Source of the DNA: Variovorax gracilis
GTDB lineage: Bacteria; Pseudomonadota; Gammaproteobacteria; Burkholderiales; Burkholderiaceae_C
Assembly: GCF_030317115.1 (NCBI RefSeq)
Contig: NZ_JASZYF010000010.1
Span: forward strand, 62,001 to 126,000
Reading direction: 5' to 3'
DNA length: 64,000 nt
The position numbers and the translations under genes are program-made. Below are positions 56,834-64,000 of the stretch, one piece after another (positions within the stretch are counted from its first letter, which is position 1; every line of letters starts with the position of its first letter). The notes under the pieces are model-generated. The model was not told the origin of the DNA, did not search any database, and worked only from the letters and a program-made list of their open reading frames with translations.

Positions 56834-59800
56834 CACGGCGCGCCGACCTGCCTCGCACGCGCAGCGAATTCCTCCATGCCGAGGGCGTGCTCCTCGTCGT
56901 GCGCGACACGCCGCCCGCGCCGCCGCCGGCCAAGGGGCAGCCTGCGCTGGTGGCAGGCAATCCGGCCGAAGGGCCGGAGGTGCTGCTGGCGATCTGGGAC
57001 GACGGCAGCGCCACGGCGCTCAACGGCCATGTCGATCTCGGCACGGGCATCCAGACGGCGTTGACGCAGATCGTGGCGGAAGAACTGGACCTGCCGATGG
57101 GGCAAGTCCGCATGATGCTGGGTGACACGGCGCGCGCGCCGAACCAGGGCGCGACGATCGCGAGTGCGTCGATCCAGATCCACGCCGGTCCGTTGCGCCA
57201 TGCGGCTGCGCAGGCTCGGGCCTGGATGGTGGCGCAGGCCTCCGAGCGCTTCGGCGTGCAGCCCGGTCTGCTCCAGGTGCGCGATGGGCGGGTCCATGCC
57301 GGCGACGATCCAGCCTTCAGCGTCGGTTTCGGCGAACTGGTGGCGGGCGGGCGCACAGTGCTGCAGCTCGACACCATCTCGCGGCTGAAGAATCCGTCGG
57401 ACTACCGCATCGTCGGCAGTTCGATGCCGCGCGTCGACATCCCGGCCAAGCTGTCGGGGGAACTGGTCTTCGTGCACGACATGCGGGTCCCCGGCATGCT
57501 GCATGGCCGCGTGGTGCGGCCGCCGTATGCGGGCGCGGACCACGGCGATTTCATCGGCAACACGCTGGAGTCGATCGACGAATCGTCCATCGCCCACATC
57601 ACGGGCATTCGTGCCGTGGTCGTGATCCGGGATTTCGTCGGCATCGTGGCGGAACGCGAGGAGCACGCCGAGCAGGCCTTGCGCGAACTGCGCGTGACAT
57701 GGAAAGCGTGGCCCGGGCTTCCTTCGCTCGACGACCTCGAAGGGGCGCTGCGCGCCAATCCCGCCACGCAGCGTCTGCTGGTGGACGAAGGCGACGTAGA
57801 GGGCGCGCTCGCGGCGGCCGCGAAGCCGATGCCGCGCACCTATGTGTGGCCGTATCAGATGCATGCGTCGATCGGGCCTTCGTGCGCGCTCGCGCACTGG
57901 GACCCGGGTGGCGATGACGGCTTCAGGCTGCGCGTGTGGGCCGGTTCGCAGAACCCGCATGTGCTGCGGGCCGATCTTGCGAAACTGATGGGCGTCGACG
58001 ACCTGGAGGTCGACGTCGTGCGGATGGAGGCGGCCGGCTGCTACGGCCGCAACGGCGCGGACGACGTCGCGGCCGATGCCGCGCTGCTTGCGCGCGCGGT
58101 CGGTGCGCCGGTGCGCGTACAGCTCACGCGCGAGCAGGAGCACGCGTGGGAGCCCAAGGGTGCCGCGCAGCTCATGCAGATTCAGGGCGGACTCGATGCG
58201 GATGGCCATGTCGCGGCCTACGACTTCGAGACGTCCTATCCGTCCAACGGCGCGCCCACGCTCGCGCTGCTGCTCACGCGCACCATCGAACCCGTGGCGC
58301 AGGCTTTCGAGATGGGCGACCGCACGGCGCGGCCTCCCTATGCCTACGGCAACCTGCGCGTGAAGGTCAACGACATGGCGCCGATCGTGCGCGCCTCATG
58401 GTTGCGCGGTGTGTCGGCGCTGCCGAGTTCGTTCGCGCACGAGTCCTATGTCGATGAACTGGCGACGGCGGCGGGTGTCGATCCGGTCGCCTTCCGGCTG
58501 CGGCATCTGCACGATCCGCGCGCGGCCGAACTGGTGGGCGAGACGGCGCAGAAGGCCGGCTGGCGCATGCGCACCGGGCCGCAGGAGAACGCGGATGGCG
58601 GCCTGGGCCCTGGCGGCGACATCCTGTTCGGCCAGGGCTTCGCGTATGCGCGCTACGTGCACAGCAAGTGGCCAGGCTTCGGCGCGGCATGGTCAGCCTG
58701 GGTGGCGGACGTCGAGGTCAACCGCAAGACGGGCGAGGTGCATGTGCGCCGCGTGGTGGTCGGGCACGACGCGGGCCTGATGGTCAACCCGGCCGGTGTC
58801 GAGCACCAGATCCACGGCAACGTCATCCAGACCACCAGCCGGGCGCTGAAGGAGCGGGTGCGGTTCGCGCCGCAGTCGTCCTCCGGGGCCGAAGTGCTGC
58901 CTGGTGTGCGGCCGTCGGGCGTGGTTGCGAGCCGAGAGTGGGGCAGCTATCCGATCATCAATTTCCGGGAAGTGCCGGTGATCGAGGTGATGCACATGCA
59001 GCGCCCCGGCGAGCCGCCGCTGGGCGCGGGGGAGTCGTCCTCGGTGCCGGGGACTGCGGCCATCGCGAATGCGATCTTCGATGCGACGGGCGTGCGCTTC
59101 CGGGTGCCGCCGTTCACGCCCGAGGTCGTCCGAGCCGCCCTGAATCCTCTTCCTGCCGCCGCCCCATCCCCGTCCCGGCCCTCCCCCGAGGAGGGCCGGA
59201 GCGAACTGGCTGCGTCCGCGGCCTGGCCGCGTCGCAAGGGGATCTGGGTGGGCGCCGGCGCGATCGTCGTTGGAGCGATCGGCGTGATCGCAGGCTTGCT
59301 CGGCTGGCGGTCCGCGATTGCGCCCGTCGCGCTCAGCGCCCCGGTCTACAGCGAAGCCACCATCGAGCGCGGCCGCACGCTCGCCGCGCTCGGCGATTGC
59401 GCCGTCTGCCACACCGCGTCCGGCGGAACGCCCAATGCCGGCGGCCGCCCGATGGAAACGCCCTTCGGCACCATCTACACGACCAATCTCACGCCCGATG
59501 CCGACACCGGGCTCGGCCGCTGGTCCTTCAGCGCCTTCCAGCGCGCCATGCGCGAGGGGGTTTCGCGCGACGGCCATCACCTGTACCCGGCTTTCCCCTA
59601 CACCGCCTTCGCCAAGACCAGCGACGACGACCTGCAGGCGCTCTACGCCTACTTCATGTCGCTGCCGGCCGTCAGCGCCGAGACGCCCAAGGCGCGACTG
59701 AATTTTCCTTTCGGCCTTCGCCCGCTCATGGCGGGATGGAATTCGCTCTTCCATGACCCGTCGCCCCTTCAACCCGTGGCCGCGCAGAGCGCCGAATGGA

Positions 59801-60540
59801 ACCGCGGCGCCTACCTGGTCAATGGCCTCGGCCATTGCGGCGCCTGCCACACGCCACGCAACGCATTGGGCGCGGAGCAGGGCGGCAAGGCCTTCCTTTC
59901 CGGCGCGATGGTGGACGGCTGGGAGGCGCCTGCGCTGACTTCGCTGTCGACCGCAGCAGTGCCCTGGAGCGCCGAGGCCCTGTACAGCTACCTGCGCAAA
60001 GGCCATGCGCGCGACCACGGGGTCGCTGGCGGCCCGATGGCGGAGGTGGTGCGTGAACTCGCCGCCGTGCCTGACGCGGACATCCGCGCGATGGCGAGCT
60101 ACCTCGCCTCCTTCCAGCCCGCGGTCGGGGAAGAAGCCGCAGCCGCACAGGCGCAACGCGTCGTCGCTACCGCCGCCGGTAGCCAAGGCCAACTGCTCGG
60201 CCCCGCCCAACGCATGTTCGACAGCGCTTGCGCCGCCTGCCATCACGACGGCGACGGCCCCACGCTGATCGGCGTGAATACGCCGCTCGCGCTCAACAGC
60301 AACCTGACCAGCACCCGGCCGGACAATCTGCTGCGCACCATCCTCGACGGCGTGCGCGAGCCGGCGTCGCGCGACATCGGCTTCATGCCCGCTTTCCGCG
60401 AGGCGCTCGACGATGCGCAGATTGCCGAACTCGCCGGCTACATGCGTGCGCGCTTCGCGCCACGGGAGCCGGCGTGGGCCGATCTGCCGCAAAGCGTCGC
60501 CCGCGTCCGCGCGGCGAGCGCGTCCGCGACGGCGCGCTGA
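56830..60540 (+). CDS. nicB: Nicotinate hydroxylase large subunit: molybdopterin domain fused to three cytochrome c domains
   Basis: 1236 residues. The molybdopterin-cytosine-dinucleotide domain of the xanthine dehydrogenase type fills about 1-775 and ends with GEPPLGAGESSSVPGTAAIANA, the conserved active-site Glu region. A Pro/Glu-rich linker (about 776-800) and a transmembrane helix (about 804-826) follow. Three haem-binding sites come next: CAVCH at 857, CGACH at 1003 and CAACH at 1134. This is the plan of Pseudomonas NicB, which hydroxylates nicotinate to 6-hydroxynicotinate and feeds electrons to the respiratory chain. GTG start overlapping nicA. An N-terminal part of the large subunit is shortened compared with xanthine dehydrogenase. 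Confidence 0.9.
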   Translation: MTRRADLPRTRSEFLHAEGVLLVVRDTPPAPPPAKGQPALVAGNPAEGPEVLLAIWDDGSATALNGHVDLGTGIQTALTQIVAEELDLPMGQVRMMLGDTARAPNQGATIASASIQIHAGPLRHAAAQARAWMVAQASERFGVQPGLLQVRDGRVHAGDDPAFSVGFGELVAGGRTVLQLDTISRLKNPSDYRIVGSSMPRVDIPAKLSGELVFVHDMRVPGMLHGRVVRPPYAGADHGDFIGNTLESIDESSIAHITGIRAVVVIRDFVGIVAEREEHAEQALRELRVTWKAWPGLPSLDDLEGALRANPATQRLLVDEGDVEGALAAAAKPMPRTYVWPYQMHASIGPSCALAHWDPGGDDGFRLRVWAGSQNPHVLRADLAKLMGVDDLEVDVVRMEAAGCYGRNGADDVAADAALLARAVGAPVRVQLTREQEHAWEPKGAAQLMQIQGGLDADGHVAAYDFETSYPSNGAPTLALLLTRTIEPVAQAFEMGDRTARPPYAYGNLRVKVNDMAPIVRASWLRGVSALPSSFAHESYVDELATAAGVDPVAFRLRHLHDPRAAELVGETAQKAGWRMRTGPQENADGGLGPGGDILFGQGFAYARYVHSKWPGFGAAWSAWVADVEVNRKTGEVHVRRVVVGHDAGLMVNPAGVEHQIHGNVIQTTSRALKERVRFAPQSSSGAEVLPGVRPSGVVASREWGSYPIINFREVPVIEVMHMQRPGEPPLGAGESSSVPGTAAIANAIFDATGVRFRVPPFTPEVVRAALNPLPAAAPSPSRPSPEEGRSELAASAAWPRRKGIWVGAGAIVVGAIGVIAGLLGWRSAIAPVALSAPVYSEATIERGRTLAALGDCAVCHTASGGTPNAGGRPMETPFGTIYTTNLTPDADTGLGRWSFSAFQRAMREGVSRDGHHLYPAFPYTAFAKTSDDDLQALYAYFMSLPAVSAETPKARLNFPFGLRPLMAGWNSLFHDPSPLQPVAAQSAEWNRGAYLVNGLGHCGACHTPRNALGAEQGGKAFLSGAMVDGWEAPALTSLSTAAVPWSAEALYSYLRKGHARDHGVAGGPMAEVVRELAAVPDADIRAMASYLASFQPAVGEEAAAAQAQRVVATAAGSQGQLLGPAQRMFDSACAACHHDGDGPTLIGVNTPLALNSNLTSTRPDNLLRTILDGVREPASRDIGFMPAFREALDDAQIAELAGYMRARFAPREPAWADLPQSVARVRAASASATAR
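59157..59232 (+). repeat. GC-rich repeat-like insert in the nicB linker
   Basis: The segment contains an almost perfect stem CCGGCCCTCC/GGAGGGCCGG and boilerplate Pro/Ser codons like those of dispersed intergenic repeats. It is translated as the linker APSPSRPSPEEGRSE between the molybdopterin domain and the transmembrane helix. Confidence 0.5.
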
Positions 60541-60603
60541 CAGTCCCGTACGATCCGCGGTGCAGAAGCCGAATCACCGGCCCGTACATCTGGAGACCCT
60601 CGC

Positions 60604-61788
60604 ATGACCTCGATGCTTTCGCCCGCCCCGTTCCTGCCTCGCGATGCCGATCGCGCCACCCTCGTCGGGCGGCTCTGGCTGCCGGACGTCGGCCCGGTGC
60701 TGGTCGCGGTGCACGAGGGCGGCCTGCACGATCTCTCGCGCATCGCCCCGACCTCGAGCCAGTTGCTCGAACTCGATGACCCGGTGGGCGCGGTGCGGCA
60801 GGGCCTGCGCGAAGACAGGACCGCGCGCGTCGCCTCGCTCGAAGCTGCGTTCGCCAACAGCGACGAATCCCGCCGTGACACGCAGCATCCGTGGCTGCTC
60901 GCGCCCTGCGACCTGCAAGCCGTCAAGGCCAGCGGCGTGACCTTCATCTCCAGCCTGCTCGAACGGGTGATCGAGGAGCAGGCTCGCGGCGATGCCTCCA
61001 AGGCCGAATCGATCCGCGCCGCCCTGGGCGGCGTACTGGGCGACAACCTTGCCGGCATCGTGCCCGGATCGCCGCAGGCCGCGAAGGTGAAGGACGTGCT
61101 GATCGCGCAGGGCGCGTGGTCGCAGTACCTGGAGGTCGGCATCGGTCCTGACGCCGAAATCTTCACCAAGGCCCCCGTGCTGTCCGCAGTCGGCGCCGGC
61201 GCCGACGTTGGCATTCATTCGGGGTCGGTCTGGAACAACCCCGAGCCCGAGGTCGTGCTCGCCGTCAACAGCCGCGGCCAGACGCTCGGCGCGGCGCTGG
61301 GCAACGACGTCAACCTGCGCGACTTCGAAGGCCGCAGTGCGCTGCTGCTCGGCAAGGCGAAGGACAACAACGCGTCCTGCGCGATCGGGCCCTTCATCCG
61401 CCTCTTCGACGAGCACTTCGGCATCGACGACGTGCGCCGGATCACCGTGGCATTGCGGGTCGTGGGGCCGGAGGGGTTCACGCTCGAAGGGTCGAGCTCG
61501 CTGTCGAAGATCAGCCGCGACCCGCTGGACATCGTGTCGCAGGCGATCGGCCCGCACCATGCCTATCCCGATGGCCTGATGCTGTTCCTGGGCACGATGT
61601 TCGCGCCCACTCAGGACCGGCACGGGCCGGGGCAGGGCTTCACCCACGTGGTCGGCGACCGGGTGACCATCTCGGCACCCGAACTCGGCGCGCTCGAGAA
61701 CCGGGTCGTGCATTCGGACCAGGCGGCGCGCTGGTCCTTCGGCATCGGCGCGCTGATGCGCAATCTGGCGGGACGCGGGATCATTTGA
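60604..61788 (+). CDS. Fumarylacetoacetate hydrolase family protein
   Basis: 394 residues. FAH catalytic domain in the C-terminal two-thirds: SGVTFISSLLERVIEEQ near 116, metal-binding Glu residues in NNPEPEVVLAV near 218, GNDVNLRDFEG near 238 and KDNNASCAIGPF near 258. Family members cleave C-C bonds or dehydrate 2-keto acids; the long N-terminal part resembles sugar-acid dehydratase relatives. It follows nicB by 63 bases on the same strand and may act on a downstream intermediate of the pathway. Specific substrate unknown. Confidence 0.8.
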   Translation: MTSMLSPAPFLPRDADRATLVGRLWLPDVGPVLVAVHEGGLHDLSRIAPTSSQLLELDDPVGAVRQGLREDRTARVASLEAAFANSDESRRDTQHPWLLAPCDLQAVKASGVTFISSLLERVIEEQARGDASKAESIRAALGGVLGDNLAGIVPGSPQAAKVKDVLIAQGAWSQYLEVGIGPDAEIFTKAPVLSAVGAGADVGIHSGSVWNNPEPEVVLAVNSRGQTLGAALGNDVNLRDFEGRSALLLGKAKDNNASCAIGPFIRLFDEHFGIDDVRRITVALRVVGPEGFTLEGSSSLSKISRDPLDIVSQAIGPHHAYPDGLMLFLGTMFAPTQDRHGPGQGFTHVVGDRVTISAPELGALENRVVHSDQAARWSFGIGALMRNLAGRGII

Positions 61789-61805
61789 TCTCCCCCAGGC
61801 CGGGG
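61789..61805 (+). repeat. Truncated head of an A-type repeat
   Basis: Directly after the FAH-family stop the bases TCTCCCCCAGGCC match the first part of the A-type repeat. The rest is missing. The short C-run/G-run stem may still separate the two converging genes. Confidence 0.4.
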
Positions 61806-61811
61806 TCGGTG

Positions 61812-63023
61812 TTAGTTGCGGCGTTGTGCGGCTAGCAGGGCCAGGACTGCCACGACGCTCGCTGCCAGCAGGATCCACAGGCCGGCGGTGTAGCCGCCAG
61901 CCGGCGTCCACAGCAGGCCGAGCAGCAGCGGGGCGACGGCGCGGGCGATGGCGCTTGGCAGGCCGAGTGCGCCATTGAGCGTGGCGACGTGCTCGCGGTC
62001 GACGTACTGTGCGATGGCCGTGCCCTTGACGATCGTCAGCATCCCGTTGCCCATGCCGTAGAACAGCACGAAGCACAGTGCGGCAACCGGATGGCCGGCG
62101 CCGGCCAACAGCATGCAAAGTCCCAGCGGAATCAGGCACGGAATCAGCCGGTTCGCGAGGTGCAAGTCGAAGTGGTGTTCGAAGAAGTAGAGCAGGGCGC
62201 GACCGAACACCTGCACGATGCCGATGCTCGCCGGCACCGCGATGGCCCAGGCCTCCGGCAACCCCGCGCCGCGCAGCAAGCTGACCATGTGGGGTGGCAG
62301 GGCCGCGGTCACGGCCATGAGCAGGACGGTGAAGACGCCGATGAGCAGGAAGGGCGCGCTGCGCAGATGGTGCGCGACGGAAGGGCGATCGGTTGGGCGT
62401 GCGCCTGCCGGTGGCTCGGCCCGGCGGCCCGGCGCGTTTCGCAGGATGCAGAAGTGCAGCGGGACGCACACGCAAAGGTGAATCCCGGCCAGCACCCACA
62501 GCGCGTGCCGCCAGCCAAGCTTCGCGATCAGCCATGCGTCCAGCGGAATGAAGACGGTGCTCGCAAGCCCGCCCAGGAAGGTCAAGGTGATGATCGCGCG
62601 CCGGAAATCGCTGGGAAAGCGCCGCGTGACGATCGAGAAGGCCGGGCTGTAGAGCGTCGCCGACAAGCCGGCGCCGAGCAGGAGCCACACGGCATAGAAG
62701 CCCGCCGCGCCGTGCACGAAGCTGTGGAGCAGCAGGCCCGCCGCGATCACCAGCGAGCCGCCCGCCATGACTGCGCGTTCGTGGCCGCGATCGATCCAGC
62801 GGCCCACGGTCCAGGCCATCGCACCTTCGGCCAGCAGCGCGAGACTGAAGGCGAGCGACGATTGCGCTCGGTCCAGGCCGAGTTCGCGTTCCACCGGCTC
62901 CATCAGCAAGGCGAAGGTGTAGAAGACGCTGCCCCATGTGATGAGCTGGCCGACGGAGAGCCAGGCGACGAGGCGGCGGTCGTAGGGTGCGGGGGTGGGT
63001 GTCGTCGATGCTGAAAGGCCCAT
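61812..63023 (-). CDS. Major facilitator superfamily transporter
   Basis: 403 residues with about twelve helices and the charged central loop (GRRAEPPAGARPTDRPS) between the two halves. The cytoplasmic loop motif GRWIDRGHER after helix 2 is the MFS A-motif. Monocarboxylate/drug-type general similarity only. Convergent with the FAH gene and divergent from the LuxR/cupin gene at 63123, which may regulate it. Confidence 0.85.
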   Translation of the reverse strand: MGLSASTTPTPAPYDRRLVAWLSVGQLITWGSVFYTFALLMEPVERELGLDRAQSSLAFSLALLAEGAMAWTVGRWIDRGHERAVMAGGSLVIAAGLLLHSFVHGAAGFYAVWLLLGAGLSATLYSPAFSIVTRRFPSDFRRAIITLTFLGGLASTVFIPLDAWLIAKLGWRHALWVLAGIHLCVCVPLHFCILRNAPGRRAEPPAGARPTDRPSVAHHLRSAPFLLIGVFTVLLMAVTAALPPHMVSLLRGAGLPEAWAIAVPASIGIVQVFGRALLYFFEHHFDLHLANRLIPCLIPLGLCMLLAGAGHPVAALCFVLFYGMGNGMLTIVKGTAIAQYVDREHVATLNGALGLPSAIARAVAPLLLGLLWTPAGGYTAGLWILLAASVVAVLALLAAQRRN

Positions 63024-63122
63024 GGACTTCGGACTTTAGCGGGGCCGCCGGAGGGCAGCGCGGGTGCATACTGGCGGCGCCTTGCGCTTCGCGCGCGAGG
63101 CCCTTGCGCAAGGAGGTCTCTG

Positions 63123-64000
63123 ATGGACGCCATCGAACCCGCCGCCCCATCCGCCTTCGAGCTGGTGGTGCTCGATCCGTCAGGGCGTATCCGTTTCAGC
63201 GATGCCCGTGCTTGTTCGTGGCTTGCGCAAGGCACGACCGTGTGCAACGCGCATGGCGGCATCGCGGCCGCGGACCGTGCCACCCGCGAAGGCTTCGACC
63301 GGCTCATTCGTCGCACGCTGGAGGCTGGCGCCGCGCATCACGAGCCTGCCATGCCTCGCGTCATCCCCTTGCCACGACCGGGTCGCCTGCCCCTCATCGC
63401 GGTCGGACTGCCGATCACCGGCGGCGCAGCCCATGCGCTGGGTGCGGCCGTCCTGTTGCGCGATCCCGAGGTGGTCGATCTGCCGCCGCTGGCCGTCGTC
63501 TGCGAAATCTTCGGCCTGACGCGTGCGGAGGGTGCGATCGCGCTGGCCGTGGGAAACGGGCATGCGCTGAAGCAGATTGCCGAGTCGCGCCGCTGCAGCG
63601 TCAACACGGTGCGCACCCTGCTCGGCCGGGCCTTCGCGAAGACGGGATGCCGGCGCCAGGCGGATCTCGTGCGCGTGATGGGCGCGCTCGCGGAGTTGCG
63701 CGCAGCCGCCGATGGTTTCTCGGCCGGCCATGCCATGGCGTCCCTGCACGACAAGGCTCTGCGGCGCGCCAGCGAAAGCCGCGTGCGCGCGCTGCTGCAA
63801 CTGCCGCTGCGGGCGCCGCCGAACCAGCAGGCGCGCATCGTCTCGCGCGACTTCTCGCCGGGGGAGGCCACGGGCTTTCACGTGCACGGCTGCGGCCACG
63901 AGATCGTCTGTGTGCTCGACGGCGCGCTGACGATGGAATACGCGGGCGCCGGCGCAGGGCAGACCATCGCCGGCGAGGCCGTCTATGTCGCACCGGGCGT
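63123..64000 (+). CDS. LuxR-type HTH protein with C-terminal cupin domain (cut by window end)
   Basis: Open for at least 292 codons to the end of the window, after a strong AAGGAGGT ribosome site. The N-terminal 115 residues look like a PAS/sensor region (FELVVLDPSGRIRFSDARA). Residues about 146-186 form a LuxR-type HTH (GHALKQIAESRRCSVNTVRT, then FAKTGCRRQADLVRVM). From about 240 a cupin begins, with HVHGCGHEIVCVLDGALTM supplying metal-type histidines. HTH normally ends LuxR proteins, so a cupin behind it is unusual. The 3' end is outside the window. Divergent from the MFS gene. Confidence 0.82.
   Translation, partial: MDAIEPAAPSAFELVVLDPSGRIRFSDARACSWLAQGTTVCNAHGGIAAADRATREGFDRLIRRTLEAGAAHHEPAMPRVIPLPRPGRLPLIAVGLPITGGAAHALGAAVLLRDPEVVDLPPLAVVCEIFGLTRAEGAIALAVGNGHALKQIAESRRCSVNTVRTLLGRAFAKTGCRRQADLVRVMGALAELRAAADGFSAGHAMASLHDKALRRASESRVRALLQLPLRAPPNQQARIVSRDFSPGEATGFHVHGCGHEIVCVLDGALTMEYAGAGAGQTIAGEAVYVAPG

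Noticed and set aside
43541..61788. Standard aerobic maleamate route for nicotinate (NicC, NicX, NicD, NicF, NicE)
   Set aside because: No flavin monooxygenase of NicC type, no 2,5-dihydroxypyridine dioxygenase and no maleamate amidase is encoded here; the cytosolic part fits the reductive branch instead.

Overview
The window is GC-rich chromosomal DNA from a beta-proteobacterium, most likely a Variovorax-like member of the Comamonadaceae (Burkholderiales). The pointers are the GTP-type PEP carboxykinase, the split methionine synthase with an S-adenosylhomocysteine (SAH) riboswitch, many branched-chain-type (Liv/HAAT) ABC transporters, and a GC-rich intergenic repeat family that recurs about every 5 kb. 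I see no rRNA, tRNA, CRISPR array, prophage or insertion sequence. Taxonomy is an inference from gene content, not a database result.

Layout. 1-8.2 kb: a small membrane protein, pckG, ilvA, a tandem AAA+ ATPase and an S41 protease lipoprotein. 8.3-10.2 kb: recQ. 10.3-21.0 kb: a minus-strand catabolic operon (CoA-transferase, acyl-CoA dehydrogenase, complete Liv transporter, acyl-CoA ligase, secreted cyclase-family protein) read away from a divergent LysR regulator. 21.0-33.8 kb: a complete histidine utilisation (hut) operon. It has an SsuA-like ABC transporter, hutC, hutH, hutU, hutD, hutI, hutF, hutG and a hisC-like gene, preceded by a sigma-54-type promoter and HutC-type palindromes. 33.8-40.3 kb: cobalamin-dependent methionine synthase encoded as two separate proteins, with an SH3 protein and a LysR/PACE efflux pair between them. 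The second half is preceded by an SAH riboswitch whose P4 helix appears to have been split by a copy of the dispersed repeat. 40.4-43.5 kb: a three-gene glycan/lipid glycosylation cassette (GT39-like, GT2, GtrA).

43.5-61.8 kb is the most interesting part: a divergent cluster that appears to encode a reductive nicotinamide/nicotinate pathway. Genes read as Tat-exported nicotinamidase, NicA/NicB-type nicotinate hydroxylase with a three-haem cytochrome tail, 6-hydroxynicotinate reductase, ferredoxin-NADP reductase and enamidase. With them are a dedicated Liv-type transporter, a TetR regulator, two paralogous PF06684 proteins, a UPF0280 protein and an FAH-family hydrolase. This is the chemistry known from the anaerobe Eubacterium barkeri, here coupled to an aerobic-type cytochrome-linked hydroxylase. 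No gene of the usual aerobic maleamate route is present in the window. 61.8-64 kb: an MFS transporter and a LuxR-HTH/cupin regulator cut by the window end.

The dispersed repeat (eight A-type copies, three B-type copies, one remnant) usually starts immediately after a stop codon. It carries two hairpins. It also seems to have supplied coding sequence to the TetR regulator, and a related GC-rich element lies inside the NicB linker.
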